Of a stretch of 64,000 nucleotides of DNA, positions 34,604-43,527 are shown in pieces. Position 1 is the stretch's first letter. Each line of letters starts with the position of its first letter. The DNA comes from Paraburkholderia unamae (GTDB lineage Bacteria > Pseudomonadota > Gammaproteobacteria > Burkholderiales > Burkholderiaceae), in assembly GCF_003268775.1 (NCBI RefSeq), contig NZ_QLSU01000017.1:62001-126000 (forward strand), read 5' to 3'. The notes beneath the pieces were generated by a model, which was not told the origin of the DNA, searched no databases, and saw nothing but the letters and a program-made list of their open reading frames with translations. The position numbers and the translations under genes were made by a program.

Positions 34604-35392
34604 ATGAAAAACACCACGCTCGGCGTCGCCATCATCACGAAAAACGCCGCGTTGCGGCTCGCCCAATGCCTCGACGCCGTGGCCTTCGCCGACGACATCG
34701 TCGTGATCGACGGCGGCAGCACGGACGGCACCGCCGACATCGCCCGCGCACACGGCGCGCGCGTCATCGAAGAAACCGCATGGCCCGGCTTCGGGCCGCA
34801 GAAGAACCGCGCGCTCGACGCGCTCGCCACCGACTGGGTGCTCTCGATCGACGCCGACGAAGTCGTCTCGCCCGAACTGGCCGCATCGATCCGCGCCGCG
34901 ATCGCCGCGCCGCAAGCCGACGTCTACGCCGTGGACCGTCTGTCGAGCTTCTGCGGCACATGGATTCGTCACAGCGGCTGGTACCCCGACTGGATTCCGC
35001 GTCTCTTCAAGCGCGGCCGCGCGCGCTTTTCCGACGACCTCGTCCACGAGCGCCTCGTGTTCGACGCCAGCGCGCAGCGCCTCACCGGCAAGCTGCTGCA
35101 CTACTCCTATGAGGACTTCGACGCGGTGCTGCGCAAGCTCGATGCCTATTCGGGCGCGGGCGCCCGGCAACGCGCGGCAAACGGCAAGAGCGGCAGCTTC
35201 GGCAAGGCAGTGGTGCGCGGCGCGTGGGCGTTCGTGCGCACCTATGTGCTGCGCGCCGGCTTTCTCGACGGCCGCGCGGGCTTCCAGATTGCGGTGTTCA
35301 ACGCGGAGACGGTGTACTACCGCTTCCTGAAACTCGCGCTGCTCAACGGAAAAGACGAAGGCAGCGCGAGACGCCCGGTGGGCGATCAGTAG
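34604..35392 (+). CDS. GT2 glycosyltransferase, LPS core biosynthesis (WaaE/KdtX-like)
   Basis: A 262-residue GT-A transferase starting TLGVAIITKNAALRLAQCLD, with the nucleotide-binding VVIDGGSTDGTADIA and metal-binding DWVLSIDADEVVSPEL. This layout, with a C-terminal amphipathic segment (RTYVLRAGFLDGRAGFQIAV), matches beta-1,4-glucosyltransferases of the WaaE/KdtX type that decorate the first heptose. Acceptor specificity is inferred. Its 3' end overlaps the convergent dnaE by 7 bases. Confidence 0.87.
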   Translation: MKNTTLGVAIITKNAALRLAQCLDAVAFADDIVVIDGGSTDGTADIARAHGARVIEETAWPGFGPQKNRALDALATDWVLSIDADEVVSPELAASIRAAIAAPQADVYAVDRLSSFCGTWIRHSGWYPDWIPRLFKRGRARFSDDLVHERLVFDASAQRLTGKLLHYSYEDFDAVLRKLDAYSGAGARQRAANGKSGSFGKAVVRGAWAFVRTYVLRAGFLDGRAGFQIAVFNAETVYYRFLKLALLNGKDEGSARRPVGDQ

Positions 35393-38300
35393 ACGATTTC
35401 GATCTCGCTGCCGGCGAACTCGCCGCGCAGCGCGGCGAGCAGATCGTCGGTGGGCTTGACGCGCCAGGCGTCGCCCAGACGCACTTCGCCTTCCGCGCGA
35501 TCGTTGCGATAGGCGATCTGAACCGCGAGACCGTTGGGAATCACGGCTTGCGTGCGCTCGCCACGCTCGCGCCCGAAACCGCCGCGACCGCGCGTTTCCG
35601 TGGCCGGTGCCGGCAGCGAGTCGTCGGGCTTCGCGCGGTACGCTTCGAGCACCGTACGCAGCGCGCTCGCGTTGGCGTTGCCGTTCATCTGCACCTTCAC
35701 GGCCTGCGCGTAGCGGCTGCGCGCACGCTCCAGATCCATCACGGTATCGACGGTAAAGCGGATGCCGCCCGTGAACGCGTCATTGCGCGCCCCGCCCTGC
35801 ACGACGAGCAGCTCGTCTTCCTTGAAGAGCGCCTTGTGCGCCTCGTACTGCTCGTTGAACACCGTGACTTCGCACTGGCCGGTGCCGTCGTCGAGCAGCG
35901 CGATCAGCATCTTGCCGCGCTGGGTCATTTGCGTGCGCAACGAAGCAATCACACCCGCGACCAGCTTGTCGCGCCCTTCCTTCAGCTCGCCGATCTTCTG
36001 GCGCACGAAGCGGCGCACTTCGTCCTTGTACGCGTCGAACAGATGGCCCGAGAGATAGAAGCCGAGCGCGCCTTTCTCCTCCTGGAGCTTGCGCTTCTCG
36101 CCCCACGCGGGTTCGTCCACCATTTCGTGCGCGGCGAGCGGTGCGTCGCCCATGTCGAAGAGACCGGCTTGCATGGCGTTGGCGCTCGCCTGGTCGGCGG
36201 CTTCCATCGCCATGGGCACCGAAGCGAGCAACTGCGCGCGGTTCGCGTGAATCGTGTCGAACGCACCGGCGCGGATCATCGCTTCGATCGTGCGGCGGTT
36301 CACGAGACGACGATCGATGCGCTCGCAGAAGTCGAACAGGTCCTTGAACAGGCCGCCCTCTTCACGCGCGCGCAAGATTTCTTCGATGGCGTTCTGGCCG
36401 CTGCCCTTGATCGCGCCCAGACCATAACGGATCGTGCGCGAGCGCTTGCCTTCGGCCACATGGGCGTCGGCGACCGGCTCGAAGCGGTACGCCGAAGCGT
36501 TCACGTCCGGCGGCAGCACGACCATCTTGTTGGTCAGGCAGTCCTCGAAGAGGATCTTCACCTTGTCGGTGTCGTCCATGGCGAGCGACATATTCGCCGC
36601 CATGAATTCGGCCGGATGGTGCGCCTTGAGCCACGCCGTGTGATACGCGAGCAAGGCATACGCGGCCGCGTGCGACTTGTTGAAGCCGTAGCCCGCGAAC
36701 TTTTCCATCAAGTCGAAGGTTTCGTCGGCCTTCTCGCGCGTGAGGCCGTTCTTCGCCGCACCTTCCGCGAAAATCTCGCGGTGCTTGGCCATTTCCTCGG
36801 GCTTCTTCTTGCCCATCGCGCGGCGCAGCAAGTCGGCGCCGCCGAGCGAATAGCCGCCGATGATCTGCGCCATCTGCATCACCTGCTCCTGATAGACCAT
36901 GATGCCGTAGGTCTCTTTCAGAACAGGTTCGACGCGCGGATCGGGGTACTCCACCACTTCGCGGCCGTGCTTACGCGCGCAGAAGCTCGGAATCAGGTCC
37001 ATCGGGCCCGGACGATACAACGCCACGAGCGCGATGATGTCCTCGAAGCGGTCGGGCTGCGCGTCCTTGAGCATGCCTTGCATGCCGCGGCTTTCCAGCT
37101 GGAACACGGCGACCGTATTCGCTTTCTTGAGGATCTGGAACGACGGCGCGTCGTCGAGCGGCACCTCGGCAAGCGACCAGTCCTTCTTCGACGGATCGAG
37201 CATGCGGATATAGCGCTCGGCCCAGTCGAGAATCGTGAGCGTGGTCAGGCCCAGAAAGTCGAACTTAACGAGGCCGACGGCTTCCACGTCGTCCTTGTCG
37301 TACTGGCTCACGACGCCGCTTTCGTCGCCCTGCGTGTAGAGAGGACAGAAGTCGGTGAGCTTGCCCGGCGCGATCAGCACCCCGCCCGCGTGCATGCCCA
37401 CGTTTCGCGTGAGACCTTCCACGAGCTGCGCGAGGTCGAGCAACTGGTGCACTTCGTCTTCGTTGTCGTAACGCTCTTGCAGGAGCGGCTCTTCCTTCAT
37501 CGCGTCGGCGATGGTGACGTGCTTGCCCGGCTTGAACGGAATGAGCTTCGCCACGCCGTCGGTAAAGTTGTAGCCGAGATCGAGCACGCGGCCGATGTCG
37601 CGCACGGCCGCCTTCGCGGCCATCGTGCCGAAGGTGGCGATCTGCGAAACCGCGTCGGCGCCGTACTTCTCCTTCACGTACTGAATGACGCGGTCGCGCC
37701 CGTGCTGGCAGAAGTCGATGTCGAAGTCGGGCATCGAGACGCGTTCCGGATTCAGGAAGCGCTCGAACAGCAGGTTGTAGCGCAGCGGATCGAGGTCGGT
37801 AATGCCGAGCGCGTACGCGACCAGCGACCCCGCGCCCGAACCCCGGCCCGGTCCCACCGGCACACCATTGTTTTTCGCCCAGTTGATGAAGTCCGCAACG
37901 ATCAGGAAGTAGCCGGGGAAGCCCATCTTGATGATGGTCCCGCACTCGAAATCCAGACGCTCGTTGTAGCGCGCGCGCTCCTGCTCGCGTTCGGCTTCTT
38001 CCGGATACAACTGCACGAGGCGCTTTTCGAGGCCTTCCTTCGAAAGCTGCACGAGGTAGTCGTCGAGCGACATGCCGTCGGGCGTCGGAAAGAGCGGCAG
38101 CTTGGGCTTGCCGAGTTCGAGCGTGAGGTTGCAACGCTTGGCGATTTCGATGGTGTTCGTGATCGCCGAGGGAATGTCCGCGAAAAGCGCGGCCATTTCC
38201 GCCTGGGTGCGAAAACGCTGATCGGTCGTGAAGCGCTTCTGGCGACGCGGATTCGCGAGGATATCGCCCTCCGAGATACACACGCGCGCTTCGTGCGCGG

Positions 38301-38943
38301 TGTATTCCTCGTCGGTCATGAACTGCATGGGGTGCGTGGCGACCACGGGCAGCTTCAGCTCCGACGCGAGCGCCACCGCCTGCTCGACATACGGTTCGCC
38401 GCCGGGCTGGCCGCAGCGTTGCAGCTCGATGTAGTAAGCGTTCGGGAATAGCTTCGTCCAGCGCTGCGCATGACGCTTCGCGCTTTCGGCATTGCCCGCC
38501 GCGAGCGCGAGGCCCACGTCGCCTTGCTGCGCGCCCGAGATCGCGAGCAGGCCCTCGGCGAGCCCGGCTTCGAGCCATGCGACGTCCACTTCCGCGCGAC
38601 CGCGATACTGGTTCGTGAGCCACGCCTTGGACAGCAGCTCGCACAGATTCAGGTAGCCACGCTTGTCTTTCACGAGCAGCAAAAGACGCGAAGGCTTGTC
38701 GCGGTCGTCGGGATTCATGATCCAGACGTCGCAACCGGCAATGGGTTTGACCCCTTTGCCACGGGCTTCCGTGTAGAAACGAACGAGGCCGAACGCGTTG
38801 CCGAGGTCGGTGAGTGCGAGCGCGCCCTGGCCGTCTTTGGCGGCCGCCTTGACGAGGTCGTCGAGGCGCACGATGCCGTCGGCAATCGAGAATTCGGAGT
38901 GGACGCGGAGATGGACGAAGCGGGGATCTGACATGGGCGTCAT
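35386..38943 (-). CDS. dnaE: DNA polymerase III alpha subunit
   Basis: The main replicative polymerase, 1185 residues. A PHP domain begins FVHLRVHSEFSIADGIVR. The catalytic acidic motif PDFDIDF is at 405-411, with GPGRGSGAGSLVAYALGI before it. ELESRG and YRPGPMDLIPSF, GYGFNKSHAAAYALLAYHTA, the helix-hairpin-helix region and a C-terminal OB domain with GQCEVTVFNEQYE follow in normal order. The start at 38943 has GGAGG 4 bases upstream; an ATG at 38934 is an alternative. A Gly/Arg-rich patch (ETRGRGGFGRERGERTQ) lies near the C-terminus. Confidence 0.97.
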   Translation of the reverse strand: MTPMSDPRFVHLRVHSEFSIADGIVRLDDLVKAAAKDGQGALALTDLGNAFGLVRFYTEARGKGVKPIAGCDVWIMNPDDRDKPSRLLLLVKDKRGYLNLCELLSKAWLTNQYRGRAEVDVAWLEAGLAEGLLAISGAQQGDVGLALAAGNAESAKRHAQRWTKLFPNAYYIELQRCGQPGGEPYVEQAVALASELKLPVVATHPMQFMTDEEYTAHEARVCISEGDILANPRRQKRFTTDQRFRTQAEMAALFADIPSAITNTIEIAKRCNLTLELGKPKLPLFPTPDGMSLDDYLVQLSKEGLEKRLVQLYPEEAEREQERARYNERLDFECGTIIKMGFPGYFLIVADFINWAKNNGVPVGPGRGSGAGSLVAYALGITDLDPLRYNLLFERFLNPERVSMPDFDIDFCQHGRDRVIQYVKEKYGADAVSQIATFGTMAAKAAVRDIGRVLDLGYNFTDGVAKLIPFKPGKHVTIADAMKEEPLLQERYDNEDEVHQLLDLAQLVEGLTRNVGMHAGGVLIAPGKLTDFCPLYTQGDESGVVSQYDKDDVEAVGLVKFDFLGLTTLTILDWAERYIRMLDPSKKDWSLAEVPLDDAPSFQILKKANTVAVFQLESRGMQGMLKDAQPDRFEDIIALVALYRPGPMDLIPSFCARKHGREVVEYPDPRVEPVLKETYGIMVYQEQVMQMAQIIGGYSLGGADLLRRAMGKKKPEEMAKHREIFAEGAAKNGLTREKADETFDLMEKFAGYGFNKSHAAAYALLAYHTAWLKAHHPAEFMAANMSLAMDDTDKVKILFEDCLTNKMVVLPPDVNASAYRFEPVADAHVAEGKRSRTIRYGLGAIKGSGQNAIEEILRAREEGGLFKDLFDFCERIDRRLVNRRTIEAMIRAGAFDTIHANRAQLLASVPMAMEAADQASANAMQAGLFDMGDAPLAAHEMVDEPAWGEKRKLQEEKGALGFYLSGHLFDAYKDEVRRFVRQKIGELKEGRDKLVAGVIASLRTQMTQRGKMLIALLDDGTGQCEVTVFNEQYEAHKALFKEDELLVVQGGARNDAFTGGIRFTVDTVMDLERARSRYAQAVKVQMNGNANASALRTVLEAYRAKPDDSLPAPATETRGRGGFGRERGERTQAVIPNGLAVQIAYRNDRAEGEVRLGDAWRVKPTDDLLAALRGEFAGSEIEIVY

Positions 38944-39216
38944 TGTACCTCCAGGACCACGCGATTTTCGGCGCACGCCGGCAGCGAGGCGCGACGTTGG
39001 CCGGGGCGGCCTGACCGATCTGGGCAACGATTGTGCACGCGCAGGGGCGCCACGAGGTGCGGCAACTTCGCCGCAGGGGGCGCTGGCGCGATTGAGGGAT
39101 AATAGCGGATTGCGCCCGTCGCGCGCCCTGCCCCCATTCCCGCTTTCGGGGAACCGGCAGCCGGCACGCCCGGCTCCGGTTTTCACGCGCGTTCAGCGCG
39201 TTTTATCAGTTGCACC

Positions 39217-40101
39217 ATGCGTATCCTCAATCTCTCCACCTACCAGTTCGCCACGCTCGACAAGACCGCCGAGTGGCGCCCGCACGTGCTCGAGCGCTGC
39301 CAGGCGCTCGACTTGCGGGGCACGATCCTGCTCGCGCCGGAAGGCATCAATCTGTTCGTCGCCGGCGACGAACCGAACGTGCGCGAGTTCATGGAATACA
39401 TGCGCACCGATCCGCTCTTCGAGGGCAAGTTCGCGACGCTGCCGTTCAAGGAAAGCTTTTCCGAAACGCGGCCCTTCAACCGTATGCTCGTGCGCCTGAA
39501 GCGCGAGATCATCACGATGAAGAAGCCCGCGATCCGCCCCGAGGAAGGCCGCGCGCCGTCGGTCGCGCCGGTCGTGCTCAAGGAATGGCTCGACCGCGGC
39601 TTCGACGACGCGGGCCGCCCCGTTGTGATGCTCGACACGCGCAACACGTTCGAAGTGGACGTCGGCACGTTCGACAAGGCGCTCGATTACCGCATCACCA
39701 AGTTCAGCGAATTCCCCGGCGTGATCGAAGCGAACCGCGCCGATCTCGAAGGCAAGACGGTCGTGTCGTTCTGCACGGGCGGCATTCGCTGCGAAAAGGC
39801 CGCGATCCACATGAAGGAAGTGGGCATCGAGCACGTCTACCAGCTCGAAGGCGGCATTCTCAAGTATTTCGAGGAAGTGGGCGGCGCGCACTACAACGGC
39901 GACTGCTTCGTGTTCGACCAGCGCACCGCGTTGAACCCGCAACTCGAACCGACCGACACCGTGCAGTGCTTCGCATGCCGCGCCGTGGTCACGCCCGCCG
40001 AGCAGGCTTCGCCGCTCTACGTCGTGGGCAAGAGCTGCCCGGCGTGTCATCCCGAGCGCGCGGGCACGACGGCGGCTGCCGCTCCGGCGCAGGCGGCGTA
40101 A
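39217..40101 (+). CDS. trhO: tRNA uridine(34) hydroxylase TrhO (rhodanese family)
   Basis: A 294-residue UPF0176 protein that hydroxylates uridine 34 of certain tRNAs on the way to 5-(carboxy)methoxyuridine. It has MRILNLSTYQFATLD, the PAPEGIN-like LAPEGINLFVAG, and a central rhodanese domain with catalytic Cys in VVSFCTGGIRCEKAA. A C-terminal Cys cluster CFACRAVVTP..CPACHPE may bind zinc. GGATAAT at 39097-39103 is a possible -10. It is followed closely by gluQ, another wobble-position tRNA gene. Confidence 0.92.
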   Translation: MRILNLSTYQFATLDKTAEWRPHVLERCQALDLRGTILLAPEGINLFVAGDEPNVREFMEYMRTDPLFEGKFATLPFKESFSETRPFNRMLVRLKREIITMKKPAIRPEEGRAPSVAPVVLKEWLDRGFDDAGRPVVMLDTRNTFEVDVGTFDKALDYRITKFSEFPGVIEANRADLEGKTVVSFCTGGIRCEKAAIHMKEVGIEHVYQLEGGILKYFEEVGGAHYNGDCFVFDQRTALNPQLEPTDTVQCFACRAVVTPAEQASPLYVVGKSCPACHPERAGTTAAAAPAQAA

Positions 40102-40119
40102 AGCACGCGTGAGGCACGC

Positions 40120-41046
40120 TTGAGCGCAACGTCTGCCGCGTATCGCGGGCGCTTTGCGCCCTCGCCTACCGGACCGCTGCATTTCGGCTCGCTCGTCTCG
40201 GCGCTCGCGAGCTGGCTCGACGCGCGCGCGCACGACGGCGCGTGGCTCGTACGTATGGAAGACATCGACGGGCCGCGCACCGTGCCGGGCGCAGCCGAGG
40301 ATATTTTCGCGACGCTTGCGGCCTTCGGCTTTCACGCCGACGAGCCGCCCGCATGGCAGAGCCGTCGCATCGACGTGTATCGTGCGGCGCTCGACCGCCT
40401 GATCGCCTCGGGCCACGTCTACCCTTGCGGCTGCACGCGCAAGGAAATTGCCGACTCGCAACTCCATGCGCACCGGCGCAACACCACGCTGATCTATCCG
40501 GGCACCTGCCGCGACGGTTTGCACGGCAAGCCCGCGCGCGCCTGGCGCCTGCGCGTGCCCGACGATGCTCCCGCGAGCGCGGAAAATCCCGCGCTGATCC
40601 GCTTCAACGACCGCTGGCAAGGCCCGCAGCAACAAGACCTCGCGACCGATGTCGGCGACTTCGTGCTGCTGCGCGCGGACGGCCAGTGGGCATACCAGCT
40701 CGCGGTGGTCGTGGACGACGCCGCGCAAGGCATCACGCACGTGGTGCGCGGTGCGGACCTGCTCGATTCGACGGCGCGACAGATCTGGCTCCAGCAGTGC
40801 CTCGGCGCGCCGACGCCTGCGTACATGCACGTGCCGGTCGTGACCAACGAGGACGGGGAAAAGCTGTCGAAGCAGACGGGCGCGCAGGCGCTCGATGCCT
40901 CACGCCCGCTCGAAGCGCTGACGGCCGGCGCGCGCCATCTGGGCCTCGACCTGCACGATCCGGCGCCCGCGACGCTCGCAGCATTCCAGGCCGACGCGAT
41001 CGATGCGTGGAAGCGGCGGCTCGCGCAGTTGCACGCACCGGCTTGA
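40120..41046 (+). CDS. gluQ: tRNA glutamyl-Q(34) synthetase
   Basis: A 308-residue truncated glutamyl-tRNA-synthetase paralogue that attaches glutamate to queuosine 34 of tRNA(Asp). It has the catalytic core GRFAPSPTGPLHFGSLVSAL (HIGH-like HFGS), the zinc site PCGCTRKE with Y..GTC further on, and the KMSKS equivalent EKLSKQTGA, and lacks the anticodon-binding domain. The start is TTG at 40120 with GAGG 5 bases before it, 18 bases after trhO. Confidence 0.93.
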   Translation: MSATSAAYRGRFAPSPTGPLHFGSLVSALASWLDARAHDGAWLVRMEDIDGPRTVPGAAEDIFATLAAFGFHADEPPAWQSRRIDVYRAALDRLIASGHVYPCGCTRKEIADSQLHAHRRNTTLIYPGTCRDGLHGKPARAWRLRVPDDAPASAENPALIRFNDRWQGPQQQDLATDVGDFVLLRADGQWAYQLAVVVDDAAQGITHVVRGADLLDSTARQIWLQQCLGAPTPAYMHVPVVTNEDGEKLSKQTGAQALDASRPLEALTAGARHLGLDLHDPAPATLAAFQADAIDAWKRRLAQLHAPA

Positions 41047-41117
41047 GCGCAACGCCTGTCTGACGCGGACGTTGCGCAGGGTACGAAATCCGGGAATAAC
41101 GGCGAGAAGTCGCCGCA

Positions 41118-41155
41118 GAAATGACAAAGGGCGCCGAAGCGCCCATTGTCATTTC
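41118..41155 (+). terminator. 38-base near-perfect inverted repeat after gluQ
   Basis: Ten pairs (GAAATGACAA with TTGTCATTTC), one A/A mismatch, six G/C pairs and a CGAA tetraloop. It stands 72 bases after gluQ. The A-rich 5' arm and T-rich 3' arm fit an intrinsic terminator usable in either direction. Confidence 0.6.
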
Positions 41156-41416
41156 GCAGCGCGGCTGGCTTGTCATCGCCGTGTTGCCGCACTGGCTTCT
41201 TCGACGCCGCAGCGGAAGAAGTCTCGGAGGTACCTCTTGCGAGGCACGAGCCAGCTATATCAAGACTTCTAATGCCTCACGTTTGCGCCAGGCCAGCAAT
41301 TCCTCTCTCTGAGGGACGGGCAAGTCTTCAAGGCCCAGCGCGTATCTCACTCCTCGTCGAATCGCGAGGGATTGAACATCTCGGCGTTGGCTCAACGCCA
41401 TGCCGTGTCGCGCCGA

Positions 41417-41441
41417 AAAGCGCAGCATCACGCTGCGCTTT
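41417..41441 (-). terminator. rho-independent terminator of rhlE
   Basis: Ten perfect pairs (AAAGCGCAGC with GCTGCGCTTT) and a 5-base loop, starting 10 bases after the rhlE stop. The minus strand continues with a further T. Confidence 0.8.
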
Positions 41442-41450
41442 GGCCTAACC

Positions 41451-42947
41451 TCAATTCGACGAAGACGAAGTCGGCTTGTTGCGCCACCCCGCCCCGAGAC
41501 CGCCCAGCAACGCGGCGAGCGGCTGCTTCGACTGCTGCTTTTGAGGCGCGGCCGGCGCGGGCTTGTCTTCGGCCTTGCTGCGCGCGGCCGGCGAAGGCTC
41601 GTAGGGCTTCAGGAAGAAATCGTCGACGGGCTGCGCGCGATGATGATGCGCGCGCTCGAACGACGGCGCACGGCGGTGTGCGCCGCGCTCGCTGCGGCCG
41701 TCACGTCCCTCGCGGCTTTCGCGGCTTTCGTAGCCGTCACGCTCGCGGCGGCGGCCGCCGCCCTCGTGATGCGCCACCGGCACGTCGACCACGAGGCGCT
41801 CCACCGTCAGGGGACGCTTGATCAGCTTCTCGATATCGGCGAGCTGCTTCTTCTCGTTGGGGCTGCACAGCGACAGCGCGTCGCCCGAAGCGCCCGCGCG
41901 GCCCGTGCGGCCGATGCGGTGCACGTAGTCTTCGGCGTTGAACGGCAGGTCGAAGTTGATGACGGCAGGCAGTTCGGCGATGTCGAGGCCGCGCGCGGCC
42001 ACGTCGGTGGCCACCAGCGCTTCGATTTCGCCGCGCTTGAAGGCGTCGAGCGCTTGCATGCGCTCGCTTTGCGTGCGGTCGCCATGGATCGCGGCCGCCA
42101 CGATGCCCTGCTTCTCGATCTGGCGCGCCAGGCGGCTCGCGCCGATCTTGCTGTTGCAGAACACGATCACCTGCTTCAGGCCCCGGTCGCGGATCAGTTG
42201 CACGACCGCACCGGTCTTGTCGCCCTCGGCGACTTCGTACACCACCTGGGTGACGTTGGTGGCCGTGGAGTTGCTGCGCGCGACCTCGATGGTCTGCGGC
42301 GTGCGCAGATAGGTCGCGGCAAGCTTCTTGATTTCGCCCGAGAACGTGGCCGAGAACAGCAGCGTCTGACGCTCCTTCGGCAGCAGGTTCAGGATGCGTT
42401 GCAGGTCGGGCAGGAAGCCCATGTCGAGCATGCGGTCGGCTTCGTCGAGCACGAGCATCTGCACCTGACCGAGGTTCGCATTCTTCTGCTGAACGTGGTC
42501 GAGCAGGCGGCCCGGCGTCGCGATCAGGATTTCCACGCCGCGGCGCAGCTCGTCCGACTGCGGATTCATGTCCACGCCGCCGAACACCACCGCGCTGCGC
42601 AGCGGCGTGTGCACCGCGTAGGAGCGCACGTTGTTGGCGACCTGGTCGGCCAACTCGCGCGTGGGCGTGAGGATCAGCGCGCGCACCGGATGGCGCGCGG
42701 GCGACGCGCTCGTGTTCGCCATCGGCAACAGGCGCTGGAGGATCGGCAGCGAAAAGCTCGCCGTCTTGCCGGTGCCGGTCTGCGCCGCGCCCATCACGTC
42801 GCGGCCCGTGAGCACGACGGGGATCGCCTCCGCCTGGATCGGCGTGGGCGTCGTGTAGCCCTGGTCCTGGATGGCCCGGAGAATTTCGGGTGCAAGGCCA
42901 AACTGGTCGAAGGTCGCAGTGCTGGGCTTGACGGCTGTGTCGGACAT
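41451..42947 (-). CDS. rhlE: ATP-dependent DEAD-box RNA helicase RhlE
   Basis: A 498-residue helicase with the full motif series: Q-motif FGLAPEILRAIQDQGYTTPT, I AQTGTGKT, Ia PTRELA, II DEAD, III SAT, V ATDVAARGLD and VI HRIGRTGRAG. The C-terminal tail (about 380-498) is basic and repetitive (SRESREGRDGRSERG, then Lys/Pro/Ala-rich), likely for RNA binding. RhlE unwinds short duplexes in ribosome assembly and RNA decay. The start at 42947 begins the conserved region; the frame to 43145 is non-coding. A 580-base gap lies upstream. Confidence 0.93.
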   Translation of the reverse strand: MSDTAVKPSTATFDQFGLAPEILRAIQDQGYTTPTPIQAEAIPVVLTGRDVMGAAQTGTGKTASFSLPILQRLLPMANTSASPARHPVRALILTPTRELADQVANNVRSYAVHTPLRSAVVFGGVDMNPQSDELRRGVEILIATPGRLLDHVQQKNANLGQVQMLVLDEADRMLDMGFLPDLQRILNLLPKERQTLLFSATFSGEIKKLAATYLRTPQTIEVARSNSTATNVTQVVYEVAEGDKTGAVVQLIRDRGLKQVIVFCNSKIGASRLARQIEKQGIVAAAIHGDRTQSERMQALDAFKRGEIEALVATDVAARGLDIAELPAVINFDLPFNAEDYVHRIGRTGRAGASGDALSLCSPNEKKQLADIEKLIKRPLTVERLVVDVPVAHHEGGGRRRERDGYESRESREGRDGRSERGAHRRAPSFERAHHHRAQPVDDFFLKPYEPSPAARSKAEDKPAPAAPQKQQSKQPLAALLGGLGAGWRNKPTSSSSN

Positions 42948-43527
42948 GGTGTCTTCGCTATAAAGGCGCTTTTCGCGCAAGGCGCGGGAGCGCCTCAAAT
43001 GTTCACTGCAAGTCGATGCAGGGTTACTGCCGGACAATGCCCGGGCATGCCGCGCATTGCACATCGATGCCGGGCCGCGCCACGCATGGGGCGCTGCACC
43101 CCGCGGCGACGGGCGAAACGCTCGCTCGCGCGGGCCGCCCGCCATGCGCCTGGCCCGAGGAGACGGTCTGCCGGTGACGGGGCGCTGGCTCCATTGCCGC
43201 GCACGCTCGGGCTCAACCCGGCCAGTCTCGCTCGATCCCGGATGGTTCCGGCGGGCCCGCTGGCCCGTTGGTCAAAATGGCTCGATCGGCCTCGCGCCGG
43301 CGGATCACGCCAGCGGCTGCCGAAGTTTCACCCGCCGCTCACGGCAAACACACTAACGCCGGGCAAACGCGAAGCAAACACAAGCAGGCACAATCGGCTG
43401 AAAGGCCGGTATTGTAGCACCTTGGCATAAATCCCTATGGCAGCGGGTCATGCGTTCTGCAACACGGCGCACGGAGGATTCCCGCGCGCCGCGCCGGGCG
43501 ATAGCACCCTTTTTTCAGCCACGCCGC
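42948..43527 (-). other. 580-base region upstream of rhlE with possible long leader
   Basis: No gene seen on either strand. A TACAAT on the minus strand at 43411-43416, set in the only A/T-rich patch here, is the best -10. If used, rhlE mRNA would have a 5' leader of about 450 bases, a known trait of some self-regulated RNA helicase genes. The minus -35 is poor. Confidence 0.4.

Larger units (their letters stand above)
41047..41450. other. 404-base spacer between gluQ and rhlE
   Basis: Convergent spacer of lower G+C than its neighbours. Apart from the two hairpins listed separately, the minus strand holds a 48-codon open frame (41255-41401) without a good ribosome-binding site and with no family resemblance; I do not call it a gene. 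Confidence 0.4.

Noticed and set aside
35224..38451. 1075-codon plus-strand frame opposite dnaE
   Set aside because: Antisense shadow; no domain, and dnaE is unmistakable on the other strand.
41146..41400. tRNA or small RNA gene in the gluQ-rhlE spacer
   Set aside because: No cloverleaf, CCA end or promoter could be made out.
41255..41401. 48-codon minus-strand ORF (start MALSQRRDVQSLAIRRG) after the rhlE terminator
   Set aside because: No ribosome-binding site or recognisable family; a 9-codon longer version would start inside the terminator. Conservation in relatives would change this.
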